The position numbers were made by a program, and so were the translations under genes. A stretch of DNA of 64,000 nucleotides from assembly GCA_036274675.1 (NCBI GenBank), contig DASUFE010000122.1, positions 75,982-139,981 of the forward strand, given 5' to 3'. Below, in pieces: positions 35,394 through 43,842 of this stretch. The notes below the pieces were generated by a model. The model saw only the letters and a program-made list of their open reading frames with translations. It ran no database searches and was not told the DNA's origin. The first letter of the stretch is position 1; each line of letters opens with the position of its first letter. Origin of the DNA: DASUFE01 sp036274675 (GTDB lineage Bacteria; Pseudomonadota; Gammaproteobacteria; HTCC5015).

Positions 35394-36188
35394 ATGACGC
35401 ATCCTTTATTTGATTTGACCGGCAAACGCGCCCTCGTCACCGGCGCCACGCACGGCCTCGGCATGGCGATGGCCAAGGGGCTTGCAAGCGCGGGCGCGAC
35501 GCTGATCATCAATGGCCATTCCTCCCAGGAAAAAATCAACGCCGCCGTCCAGGAATACAGGAAGGACGGTTACAAGGCGCACGGATATCGGTTTAACGTC
35601 ACCGACGAAGCGGAAGCGACCGCCGCCGTCGAGCGCATTGAGCGGGAAGTGGGACCCATCGATATCCTGGTGAACAACGCCGGCATTATCAAGCGTATGC
35701 CGCTGCTTGAGATGGCGCTCGCCGAATGGCGCGAGGTGATCGAGACCGACCTGACCGGCGTGTTCGTTATGACGAAACCCGTGGCGAAGCGCATGGTGGA
35801 GCGCCGGGCCGGCAAGATCATCAATATCTGCTCGATGATGAGCGAACTCGGCCGCAACTCGGTCGGTGCTTACGCGGCGGCCAAGGGCGGGCTGAAAATG
35901 CTGACCAGGAACATGGCGACCGAATGGGCGAAGTACAATCTGCAGGTGAACGGCATCGGACCCGGCTATTTCGCCACCAGCCAGACCGCGCCGATCCGGG
36001 TTGACGGGCATCCTTTCAACGAATTCATCATCAACCGCACGCCCGCCGGCCGCTGGGGCGACCCGGACGACCTGCGGGGGGCGACCATCTTTCTGGCCTC
36101 AAAAGCCAGCGATTTCGTCACCGGTCAGATCGTGTACGTCGACGGCGGCATCCTCGCCACCATCGGAAAACCTTCAAACGAGCATTAA
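35394..36188 (+). CDS. kduD: 2-dehydro-3-deoxy-D-gluconate 5-dehydrogenase KduD
   Basis: 264 residues, short-chain dehydrogenase. ATG at 35394 with GAGGGAG in front. Seen: KRALVTGATHGLGMAMAKGL (NAD binding), ILVNNAGIIKRMPLLEM, the catalytic region INICSMMSELGR then YAAAKGG (Tyr and Lys), and FVTGQIVYVDGG. It reduces 2,5-diketo-3-deoxygluconate to KDG, joining the two uronate branches. It is convergent with kdgK, with a repeat between them. Confidence 0.93.
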   Translation: MTHPLFDLTGKRALVTGATHGLGMAMAKGLASAGATLIINGHSSQEKINAAVQEYRKDGYKAHGYRFNVTDEAEATAAVERIEREVGPIDILVNNAGIIKRMPLLEMALAEWREVIETDLTGVFVMTKPVAKRMVERRAGKIINICSMMSELGRNSVGAYAAAKGGLKMLTRNMATEWAKYNLQVNGIGPGYFATSQTAPIRVDGHPFNEFIINRTPAGRWGDPDDLRGATIFLASKASDFVTGQIVYVDGGILATIGKPSNEH

Positions 36189-36197
36189 GAAAATATT

Positions 36198-36307
36198 AAC
36201 CACAGAGCGCACAGAGTTCACAGAGATTAAAAAATTAAGAAGAAAAGAAACAGGACAATTAGGTTCTCTTTTCGTATTTCTCTGTGGACTCTGTGATCTC
36301 TGTGGTT
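36198..36307. repeat. Inverted repeat of 9-bp CTCYGTGNN units, copy 6
   Basis: Left arm 36198-36228 (AACCACAGAGCGCACAGAGT and on) and right arm 36279-36307 (TCTCTGTGGACTCTGTGATC and on, ending TGTGGTT). It lies between the convergent kduD and kdgK genes, where it could also act as a bidirectional terminator. Confidence 0.85.
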
Positions 36308-36318
36308 GTCTTTCGGGA

Positions 36319-37419
36319 TTATCGATCCACGCGAGCACCGCCGCCGCCCATGATCTTCTCGACTTCCTTCAACGTCACCATGGTGGTATCGCCCGGCGTG
36401 GTCATCGCGAGCGCGCCGTGCGCGGCGCCATATTCCACCGCCTTGGCCGGATCGCCCGTGGCCATGAAGCCGTAAATCAGGCCCGAGGCGAAGCTGTCGC
36501 CGCCGCCGACGCGGTCCATGATTTCCAGGTTGGGCCGATGAGTGGCCTGGTGGAATTTGCCATCCATCGAGCAGATGGCGCCCCAGTCGTTGATGGTCGC
36601 GCTCTTGACGGCGCGCAAGGTTGTCGCCGTGACCTTGAAGTTAGGGAATTCCTTGATAGCCTTGCCGATCATTTTCTTGAAGTTCTCGATTTCGAGCGTC
36701 ACCAGGTTCGAATCGACGCCTTCCACCTCGAAACCGAGGCAGGCCGTGAAATCTTCTTCGTTGCCGATCATGACATCCACGTATTTGGCGAGGCGCCGGT
36801 TCACTTCCTGCGCCTTCTTCTGGCCGCCGATCGATTTCCACAGCGAGGGGCGGTAGTTCAGATCGTAGGAAATCACGGTGCCGTTTTCCCTGGCGATCTG
36901 CATCGCCTCCTCGATCAGGTCCGCCGTGGTCTCGGACAGCGCCGCGAAGATGCCGCCGGTGTGAAACCAGCGCGCGCCCAGTTTCCCAAAGATGTGCTTC
37001 CAGTCGATATCGCCCTTTTTCAGTTGCGAGGCGGCAGTCAGCCCGCGGTCGGAGCAGCCGACCGCGCCGCGGATGCCGAAGCCGCGCTCGGTGAAATTCA
37101 GCCCGTTGCGCACGGCGCGGCCGATGCCGTCATAGGCCACCCACTTGATAAAGGACGGATCGACGCCGCCCTGCAGGATCAGGTCCTCGACCAGGCGGCC
37201 CACGGGGTTGTCGGCGAAGGCGGTCACGATCGCGGCGCGCATGCCGAAGCAGCGGCGCAGCCCGCGCGCGACGTTATATTCGCCGCCACCCTCCCAGACC
37301 TGGAACTGGCGGGTGGTATGAATGCGGCCCTCGCCGGGATCCAGACGCAGCATGACCTCGCCCAATGAAACGATATCGTAGCGGCAGCTGTCGGCGGGTT
37401 TGATCTTTAAAGCGGACAT
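36319..37419 (-). CDS. kdgK: 2-keto-3-deoxygluconate kinase KdgK
   Basis: 366 residues, PfkB sugar-kinase family: DIVSLGEVMLRLDPGEGRIH, EGGGEYNVARGLRRCFG, WFHTGGIFAALSE, and the catalytic GGGDSFASGLIYGFMATGD with the conserved Asp. It phosphorylates KDG to KDPG, which KDPG aldolase then splits. That aldolase is not in the window. An AGGAG site precedes the ATG. It is divergent from uxaB across a regulatory gap. Confidence 0.93.
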   Translation of the reverse strand: MSALKIKPADSCRYDIVSLGEVMLRLDPGEGRIHTTRQFQVWEGGGEYNVARGLRRCFGMRAAIVTAFADNPVGRLVEDLILQGGVDPSFIKWVAYDGIGRAVRNGLNFTERGFGIRGAVGCSDRGLTAASQLKKGDIDWKHIFGKLGARWFHTGGIFAALSETTADLIEEAMQIARENGTVISYDLNYRPSLWKSIGGQKKAQEVNRRLAKYVDVMIGNEEDFTACLGFEVEGVDSNLVTLEIENFKKMIGKAIKEFPNFKVTATTLRAVKSATINDWGAICSMDGKFHQATHRPNLEIMDRVGGGDSFASGLIYGFMATGDPAKAVEYGAAHGALAMTTPGDTTMVTLKEVEKIMGGGGARVDR

Positions 37420-37849
37420 GGTCTACTCCTGTATTGATGGCTGCGGCGCGGGGGCTGTGTGAGTGACGGCATAATGCCGTTTTTTTGAAGGCTTGGCAGT
37501 TCCGCGCTCATGTTTTTTATCCTCGGCCGTGGACTGGTGTCGCTGGAATGGGACCAAGGCTGCATCGCGGTTCCCCGGGCAACCCTGATCCATTGTCGAA
37601 AATGTGTGAATATTGGCATAGCCGCTTTTGTCTTGCAAAATTTAATTATTAAAAATAATTATATTTTTCGAGGCCTTGGAACGATTTTTCTAATTGACAA
37701 AGCCTGCCTGTTTTGTCACCTTTGGTCAGGCCAATTTGCCCGGCCTCGGCGCGCAGACTTTCCCTGAGGGAAGCGGAGTGGTTGCGACCCGAGCATGCCG
37801 GCGGCGTCACAGGCCATGCAGATAATTCATTTTTAATCGCCGGGACAAC
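37420..37849. other. Regulatory gap between divergent kdgK and uxaB
   Basis: 430 bases. It contains an A/T-rich inverted repeat (TAATTATT and AATAATTA, 37643-37661), TGACAAA and TTTGTCA as a spaced inverted repeat (37695-37718) and the predicted operator at 37722-37734. No gene supported. Confidence 0.5.
37722..37734. promoter_or_regulatory. Predicted GntR/FCD-type operator between kdgK and uxaB
   Basis: TTGGTCAGGCCAA, followed by TTT, so the right half CCAATTT mirrors the AAATTGG halves at the other two sites. It could serve both divergent genes. The FCD-type regulator encoded downstream of uxaB is the natural candidate to bind it. Confidence 0.6.
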
Positions 37850-39376
37850 ATGCAGGAATTGAACAGAAAAACCGCCAGGGGCGCCGTCAGCCATCCCGAG
37901 AGGGTGCTGCAATACGGTGAGGGAAACTTCTTGCGCGCCTTCGCCGACTGGGTGATCGATCGGATGAACAAGGAGTCCGGTTTCGCTTCCGGCGTTACCG
38001 TCGTGCAACCGATCCCGCAGGGAATGGCCGAGCTGCTGAACGCCCAGGACGGTTTGTATCATCTGTATCTGCAAGGCATCAAGGACGGCAGAACCGTCAG
38101 CGATCTGACGCGGATCGATTGCATCAACCGGGCGCTCAACCCCTACACGCAGTACGCGGAATATATCAAGATCGCCGACAATCCCGCGCTGCGATTCATC
38201 GTTTCCAATACCACGGAGGCCGGTATCGTCTACGATGAGAAAGACACCGCCGACATGCGGCCGCAGCAGTCCTTCCCCGGCAAGCTGACCGCATTCCTGT
38301 ATCGCCGCTTCAGGACTTTCGGCGGCGCCGCCGGCAAGGGACTCATCATCATCTGCTGCGAGCTGATCGAAAACAACGCCGGCATGCTCAAGCAGTGTGT
38401 GCTGAGCCATGCACGGAAGTGGGGTCTGGGACGCGCGTTCACAGAATGGATCGAACATGCCAACGCCTTCTGCAGCACGCTGGTCGACCGCATCGTGCCG
38501 GGATTTCCGCGCAACCGGATCGGCGACATCCAGCGCCAACTCGGTTTCCGTGATCAACTGGTCGTCGAAGGCGAGTATTTCCATTTGTGGGTGATCGAGG
38601 CGCCCGCCTGGGTGGAGCGGGAATTTCCGGCGCGTCAGGCGGGACTCAACGTGATCTTCACGGATGATATGACGCCCTATCGCCAGCGCAAGGTCCGGAT
38701 ATTGAACGGCGCGCATACCGCCTCTTTCGCCGTCTCATTGCTGGCGGGGGTGGAAACGGTCCGGGAATCGGTGGCCCATCCGCAAATCGGTCGTTTTATG
38801 AGTGAACTGGTGGCGGAGGAAATCTGTCCCTTTATCAATCATGCGGGTATCGAAGCCGCGTCCTACGCGGGAGAGGTCTGGGAGCGTTTCCAGAATCCCT
38901 TTATCAAGCATTTCTGGAAAAGCATCGCGCTCAATTCTGTCTCGAAATGGGAAACGCGGGTATTACCTTCTTTGACTGATCATTACCTGCATACCGGAAG
39001 GTTGCCGCAAAGGCTGGTTTTTTCGCTGGCAGCCCTGATCTGCTATTACCGGGGTGAGTATCGGGATCTATCGATACAAGCGGATGATGCCGCTGAAACC
39101 GTGAATTTCCTGCGTTCCGTATGGGCTGGTTTTGCGCTGGATGCCGATTCAACATTAAAATTGGCCCGGAACGTACTGGCGAATGCCGCGTTATGGAAAA
39201 GGAATCTGGACGATATTGCGGGCCTCGCCGAGGCTGTGGCGGGACATGTTTTCAGAATCCAGCGCTCGGGTATCCTCGAAGCCATGGCGGAAGTGATGGC
39301 GCCTGAAGTACGTTATGGCGGGTCCAAAGACCCATTAAACGTATTTATTGCAGCTGGAGTAAGTGAAAATGGCTAA
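37850..39376 (+). CDS. uxaB: Tagaturonate reductase (altronate oxidoreductase) UxaB
   Basis: 508 residues of the mannitol dehydrogenase family. N-terminal VLQYGEGNFLRAFADWVID (nucleotide-binding region), FIVSNTTEAGIVYD, then KVRILNGAHTASFAVSLLAG and FWKSIALNSVSKWETRVLPSL, which fit UxaB better than fructuronate reductase UxuB. It reduces tagaturonate to altronate with NADH, linking UxaC to UxaA. The last 8 bases overlap the start of the regulator gene. Confidence 0.88.
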   Translation: MQELNRKTARGAVSHPERVLQYGEGNFLRAFADWVIDRMNKESGFASGVTVVQPIPQGMAELLNAQDGLYHLYLQGIKDGRTVSDLTRIDCINRALNPYTQYAEYIKIADNPALRFIVSNTTEAGIVYDEKDTADMRPQQSFPGKLTAFLYRRFRTFGGAAGKGLIIICCELIENNAGMLKQCVLSHARKWGLGRAFTEWIEHANAFCSTLVDRIVPGFPRNRIGDIQRQLGFRDQLVVEGEYFHLWVIEAPAWVEREFPARQAGLNVIFTDDMTPYRQRKVRILNGAHTASFAVSLLAGVETVRESVAHPQIGRFMSELVAEEICPFINHAGIEAASYAGEVWERFQNPFIKHFWKSIALNSVSKWETRVLPSLTDHYLHTGRLPQRLVFSLAALICYYRGEYRDLSIQADDAAETVNFLRSVWAGFALDADSTLKLARNVLANAALWKRNLDDIAGLAEAVAGHVFRIQRSGILEAMAEVMAPEVRYGGSKDPLNVFIAAGVSENG

Positions 39377-40133
39377 ACGGTATCGCGTTAAACGCCTGTA
39401 TCAACAGGTGGCTGAAAAGCTGATGGCGCTCATCGATGCCCAGAAATACCGTACCGGCAGCCGGTTGCCGGCCGAACGCAAGCTTGCCGAACGCTTCAAG
39501 GTCAGCCGTCCGACGATCCGGGAGGCCATTATCGCGCTGGAACTGGCCGGCTACGTCGAAGTCAAGACCGGCTCCGGCGTATACGTGATCGAACATTCGA
39601 AAGACTCCGGCGGCGTGGCATCGGAGCTGGACGTGGGACCCTTCGAACTGACCGAGGCGCGCATCCTGTTTGAAGGTGAAACGGCGGCGCTGGCGGCGAC
39701 GCTGATCACGGACGAGGAAATCGCGCAACTGGAAGCGGCACTGGTCGAAATGCAGGATGCCAACGTGCTGAAGCCGACCAGCGAGGCGCAGGACCGCAAA
39801 TTCCATATGCTGATCGCGCAGGCCACCCGTAACAGCGCCATCGTTTCAATCATTGACGAGCTCTGGGAACTGAAGATCAATTCCCCGCTGAACAACCGCG
39901 TGTTCGAGAAAGTGCGTGAGCTGGGTTATCGGCCGCGTATCGAGGAGCACCAGGCCATCATCGACGCGTTGCGGGCGCGCGATTCGCAGGCGGCCCGTAC
40001 AGCCATGCGCGAGCATCTGGGCCGGGTGATCAACGAGTTGCTGGACGCTACCGAAATCAAGGCTGTCGAGGAAGCGCGCCAGCGCGCGACCCAGGACCGG
40101 GAGCGTTTCAACATGGCGCAGAATCTGGATTGA
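39369..40133 (+). CDS. GntR-family, FCD-type transcriptional regulator
   Basis: 254 residues from the ATG at 39369. A GTG two codons earlier is an alternative. Winged helix: LYQQVAEKLMALIDAQKY, GSRLPAERKLAERFKVSRPT, IREAIIALELAGYVEVKTGS. The FCD effector domain follows (FELTEARILFEGETAALAA, RKFHMLIAQATRNSAIVSI, HQAIIDALRARDSQAARTAM) with its metal-binding pattern. Its place behind uxaB points to a hexuronate-responsive repressor of the ExuR/UxuR kind. The TTGG-N5-CC sites in front of uxaA, the GH105 gene and uxaB/kdgK are its likely targets. Confidence 0.92.
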   Translation: MAKRYRVKRLYQQVAEKLMALIDAQKYRTGSRLPAERKLAERFKVSRPTIREAIIALELAGYVEVKTGSGVYVIEHSKDSGGVASELDVGPFELTEARILFEGETAALAATLITDEEIAQLEAALVEMQDANVLKPTSEAQDRKFHMLIAQATRNSAIVSIIDELWELKINSPLNNRVFEKVRELGYRPRIEEHQAIIDALRARDSQAARTAMREHLGRVINELLDATEIKAVEEARQRATQDRERFNMAQNLD

Positions 40134-40447
40134 TCTACTCCGTCGCGCTCTGAATAAACGCCGGTGCCGCCCTTCCGGCGCAATCGGGGAAACAATTTTC
40201 TGGAATGCATTTGCACTGGGATGACACCGTTGTCATTTGTAATGCAAAGAGTGAAGCACTCTGTTTGGTGTAAGTGCAACTCGGGACGGTTTTGGGGACT
40301 GGGATTCTGAGTCGTGACTGATAAGCCATCTTTTCCGGCATGAACTGGGTGCCTCTGAGTTGTAAGACAGAGGTACCAATAGTCACATTTCCAGACACGC
40401 AGTCTCCGGGACTCGATTATTAATAGTTACAGACACATGGGGGAACG
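40134..40447. other. Regulatory gap before the hexuronate transporter
   Basis: 314 bases. Apart from the predicted operator at 40222-40235 I see no terminator, repeat or gene. A GGGGGAACG ribosome binding site precedes the transporter ATG. Confidence 0.5.
40222..40235. promoter_or_regulatory. Predicted LacI-type operator before the hexuronate transporter
   Basis: TGACACCGTTGTCA, one base different from the perfect site at 20779-20792. It is flanked by A and T, which extends the palindrome to 16 bases. It lies about 210 bases before the transporter start. Confidence 0.6.
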
Positions 40448-41734
40448 ATGACTTCGCAAAAAATGACCAATTACCGCTGGACGGTGTGTGCGTTGCTGTT
40501 TTTCGCGACCACTATCAATTACGTCGACCGGCAGATACTCTCCCTCATCAAACCGATACTGGATATCGAGCTCGGATGGAGTAATGAAGAGTTCGGGCTC
40601 GTCAATTCCGCGTTCCAGGGCGCTTATGGAATCGGCCTGATCGGATTCGGCTGGTTCATTGACCGCTTTGGTACGAAGATCGGTTACGCCGCCTCGATCG
40701 CCGCCTGGAGCCTGGCTGCCACGGCGCACGCCCTGGTGGGTTCCGTGACGGGTTTTGTGTGCGCGCGCATCGCGCTCGGGTTCGGCGAAGGCGGCAATTT
40801 TCCGTCCGCTATCAAGGCCACCGCGCTGTGGTTTCCGAAAAAAGAGCGCGCCTTCGCGACCAGTATTTTCAACGCCGGCACCAACGTCGGCGCCATTGTG
40901 GCGCCGGCCGTGGTTCCCTTTATTGCCTACAAATGGGGCTGGCAGGCAGCGTTCGTAGCGGCGGGCATCGCGGGCTTTATCTGGCTGTTTTTCTGGATCC
41001 CGTTCTATAACGTCCCGGAGAAAATCAAATATACAGGGGACGCCGAGCGTGCGCACATCAATAGCGATGTCGAGGATCGGAACGGCGGCGAGAGGTCGCG
41101 GATTTCCTGGCTGAGCCTGCTTGAGTACCGCCAGACATGGTCCTTTATCGTGGCGAAGTTCATGACCGACCCGGTGTGGTGGTTTTTCCTGATATGGTTG
41201 CCGGACTATTTCAACAAAACCCGCGGCCTCAACATCAAGCAGAGCTGGGTTCACCTCGTGACTATTTACTCCATTATCACGGTGCTGAGTATCATCGGCG
41301 GCTGGATCACCGGCCATTTGAACCAGCGTGGCTGGACGATCACCCGGGCGCGCAAGACCGGCATGTTCTGCTTCGCTGTACTGGTGCTGCCCATCTTCGC
41401 GGTCACCCAGGTCGGCGACTGGACCGCGGTGTTGCTGATCGCGCTGGCCGGAGCCGCCCATCAGGCATGGTCAGCGAATCTCTTCACTACCGTCTCGGAT
41501 ATGTTTCCCAGGCACGCAGTTGCGTCGGTGGTGGGGATCGGCGGGCTCGCTGGCGCAACCGGCGGTATGTTCTTTCCGGTCTACTGCGGGCGCATGCTCG
41601 ACAGATTCACCGCCGCCGGCAATGTCACCGCGGGCTATGCGGTGCTGTTTTCGATTTGCGCCTTCGCCTATCTGATTACTTTTGCGATACATCACCTGCT
41701 GGCTCCCAGGTTTGAACAGGTAAAACTCAAGTAA
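40448..41734 (+). CDS. MFS hexuronate transporter (ExuT-like)
   Basis: 428 residues, about twelve membrane helices. The anion:cation symporter signature is seen in FFATTINYVDRQILSLIKP, IGFGWFIDRFGTKIGYA and RIALGFGEGGNFPSAIKATA. The ExuT branch of this family imports galacturonate and glucuronate, and the surrounding pathway fits that substrate. Last gene of the island on this strand, followed by a repeat and then backbone genes on the other strand. Confidence 0.9.
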   Translation: MTSQKMTNYRWTVCALLFFATTINYVDRQILSLIKPILDIELGWSNEEFGLVNSAFQGAYGIGLIGFGWFIDRFGTKIGYAASIAAWSLAATAHALVGSVTGFVCARIALGFGEGGNFPSAIKATALWFPKKERAFATSIFNAGTNVGAIVAPAVVPFIAYKWGWQAAFVAAGIAGFIWLFFWIPFYNVPEKIKYTGDAERAHINSDVEDRNGGERSRISWLSLLEYRQTWSFIVAKFMTDPVWWFFLIWLPDYFNKTRGLNIKQSWVHLVTIYSIITVLSIIGGWITGHLNQRGWTITRARKTGMFCFAVLVLPIFAVTQVGDWTAVLLIALAGAAHQAWSANLFTTVSDMFPRHAVASVVGIGGLAGATGGMFFPVYCGRMLDRFTAAGNVTAGYAVLFSICAFAYLITFAIHHLLAPRFEQVKLK

Positions 41735-41746
41735 AAGAAAGCAGGA

Positions 41747-41839
41747 GTACACAGAGAACACGGAGATTTAAAAATTGATATTCTCTGTGTGCTCTGTGTG
41801 CTCTGTGTGCTCTGTGTGCTCTGTGGTCTCGGTGGTTTT
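41747..41839. repeat. Inverted repeat with expanded 9-bp units, copy 7
   Basis: Left arm 41747-41770 (GTACACAGAGAACACGGAGA and on). The right arm 41781-41839 contains CTCTGTGTG four times in tandem, then CTCTGTGGT and CTCGGTGGT, so six consecutive 9-bp units. It sits at the right boundary of the uronate island. Confidence 0.85.
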
Positions 41840-41849
41840 GAATTCTCTT

Positions 41850-42536
41850 CTATATCGGGATTTCAGCGGTTCGTAATGGAATCCGCAGCGATTCGCACCA
41901 GTTTCCAAGATTACGTAAGAAAGAGTCTGCGCCGAATCCGAGCATCTGCACCTGCGGCCACAGGTTTGCGTCCAGACCTTCCCACCAGCATTCCAGCAGG
42001 CCCCGGATATCGCCCTGGTAAAAACCGTTCAGTCCGGCCGGGGTCGCCAGGCGCGAGGGAATATTCCAGGAATCGAGCAGGGGAACGGCGGCGATCGCTC
42101 CGGGCGGAGCGGCCGGCATTAGTATTTGAGAAGGCGCCGGCCTGAAAGGAACGGCTGCGTCGAATTGCGCGAAGGCGGCGAGACGATAGCGCGAGTCGGT
42201 ACGCAGACGTTCCGCGGCGAATATGGAACAGGCGAGGGCATTGTCGGAGGATACCAGCGCGATCAGGGGATGCTCACTATCCGGTTGCAATACCTTGCCT
42301 GCCATGCGGCTGCCATGCAACGCCGTCCCGGGCGGCAGCGACACCCGCGCCAGGGCCTGGACCAGGTCGGGAGCCCGCGACTTCATGATGGGCCAGTGCG
42401 CCACCGCCCGCTCGAAGGCGATACTGAAATACTGCCCCGGTCCGGGCGCGAGTTCGGCGACGGAACGCAGCGTCAGTTGCCGATAACCGCCGGGCAGGGG
42501 ATTGTCTTCGACTACGGTGAGTGTGTGCGCCGTCAA
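41850..42536 (-). CDS. Protein resembling dihydroorotate dehydrogenase electron-transfer subunit
   Basis: 228 residues. The order of parts recalls the ferredoxin-reductase-like PyrK family: an N-terminal barrel (LTVVEDNPLPGGYRQLTLRS, PGQYFSIAF) and a C-terminal nucleotide-domain-like part (IALVSSDNALACSIF, MLGFGADSFLRNLGNW). The classical FAD and NAD motifs and the Cys cluster of PyrK are weak or absent, so activity is doubtful. It follows the dihydroorotase-like gene by 10 bases on the same strand, and this is the main reason to link it to pyrimidine synthesis. Confidence 0.55.
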   Translation of the reverse strand: MTAHTLTVVEDNPLPGGYRQLTLRSVAELAPGPGQYFSIAFERAVAHWPIMKSRAPDLVQALARVSLPPGTALHGSRMAGKVLQPDSEHPLIALVSSDNALACSIFAAERLRTDSRYRLAAFAQFDAAVPFRPAPSQILMPAAPPGAIAAVPLLDSWNIPSRLATPAGLNGFYQGDIRGLLECWWEGLDANLWPQVQMLGFGADSFLRNLGNWCESLRIPLRTAEIPI

Positions 42537-42546
42537 GGCGGCCAGC

Positions 42547-43842
42547 TCAGTCCGCGTTGCAGTGCAGCAGTTTGCCCGCGATGACTGTGTAGACCGCGCG
42601 CGCGTTCAGCCGCATGCCGGTAAAGGGAGTGTTCTTGCCGCCGCTGCGCAGCGTCTGTGCTTCCACTGTCCATGCCTGATCGGTGCTTAAAATACAGAGA
42701 TCGGCCCGCAGGCCCTGCGCAATTCTTCCGCTTTGCAATTTGAGAATGCGTCCCGGGGCGTCGGTCAGGGCGCCTATCAGGCGTTGTTGGGGTATCTGTT
42801 CGCGCTGCGCCAGTTCCCAGGCGAGACCCAGCAAGGTGTCGAGCCCCGAGATACCGGCTTCGGTGGTGGGAAAGGGATTCTGCTTGGCGTCGAGATTATG
42901 CGGCTGATGATCGGAGCAGATCGCATCGATGGCGCCGCTCTTCACGGCGGCCACCAGAGCCTTGCGGTCGCGTTCGGCGCGCAGCGGCGGTATTACATGC
43001 GCCTGGCTGTCGAAGCCGTCGATCGCGGTGTCGTTCAGCAGCAACTGATGGAGTGCTACATCGGCTGAGACCGGCAGCTGGCGTTCCTTGGCCGATGCGA
43101 TCAGGGCGGCGCCCGCGGCGGAGGAGATGCGTCCGAAGTGCACTCGCGCGCCCGTCTCCTCGATCAGCGCCAGTATCTGCGCGATCGCCACCGTTTCGGC
43201 GGACACCGGAATCCCGGGCAGGCCGAGGCGCGTTGCCACCGCGCCCGCGTGCGCGACGCCGTTGGCCGAGAGCGCCGGGTCCAGCGGCACCACATGCAAG
43301 GTCAACTCATGGGTGGCGGCGTATTCGAGCGCGCGGTACCACACGCGGTTGTTGGTGACGGGACGCAGCGCATTGCTGACCCCGCAACAACCCGCCGCCT
43401 TGAGTGTCGCCATCTCGCTGAGTTGGGCGCCTTCGAGCCGGGTTGTCAGTGCGCCCAGTACCGCTACAGCCGCGGCGTCGTCCGCCTGCGCGCGCTTCTG
43501 GATCAGGTCCACTACGGCGGGTTCGTCGATCACCGGATTGGTATCAGGCGGGATGCAGAGCGTGGTGATGCCCGAGAGCGCGGCGGCGCGTGTCTCGCCG
43601 CGGATCGTGGCCTTGTATTCGTATCCCGGTTCGCGCAGACGCGCGCACAAATCGATCAGACCCGGGCACACAATCATGCCTTTTGCATCGATCGTCTCAT
43701 CCGCGCGGAAACCCCTGGGGGACGCACCGACCGCCGCAATACAGCCGTTCTCAATATAGATATCGGCCGTGCGATCAGTTTCCGCGTCGAGCAGGCGTCC
43801 GTGCAGTATGGCGAGCGTTTTCCCGTTCATGGTCCCACTCAT
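42547..43842 (-). CDS. pyrC': Dihydroorotase-like protein PyrC', probably non-catalytic
   Basis: 431 residues with the overall dihydroorotase pattern (MIVCPGLIDLCARLREPGYE, ICSDHQPHNLDAKQNPF, AGISGLDTLLGLAWE). The metal-binding HxH of PGLIDxHxHxREPG is changed to CAR, and no carboxylated-Lys region is evident. Such inactive homologues are known from Pseudomonas, where they are needed to assemble aspartate transcarbamoylase. Its ATG overlaps the pyrB stop by four bases, which supports that role. Confidence 0.88.
   Translation of the reverse strand: MSGTMNGKTLAILHGRLLDAETDRTADIYIENGCIAAVGASPRGFRADETIDAKGMIVCPGLIDLCARLREPGYEYKATIRGETRAAALSGITTLCIPPDTNPVIDEPAVVDLIQKRAQADDAAAVAVLGALTTRLEGAQLSEMATLKAAGCCGVSNALRPVTNNRVWYRALEYAATHELTLHVVPLDPALSANGVAHAGAVATRLGLPGIPVSAETVAIAQILALIEETGARVHFGRISSAAGAALIASAKERQLPVSADVALHQLLLNDTAIDGFDSQAHVIPPLRAERDRKALVAAVKSGAIDAICSDHQPHNLDAKQNPFPTTEAGISGLDTLLGLAWELAQREQIPQQRLIGALTDAPGRILKLQSGRIAQGLRADLCILSTDQAWTVEAQTLRSGGKNTPFTGMRLNARAVYTVIAGKLLHCNAD

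Noticed and set aside
36001..37368. 455-codon plus-strand frame over kdgK
   Set aside because: It starts inside kduD in another frame, crosses a repeat and then runs antisense to kdgK. No domain is recognisable.
41781..41839. CRISPR array
   Set aside because: The repeated unit is only 9 bp with no spacers, and no cas genes are present. It belongs to the intergenic repeat family.
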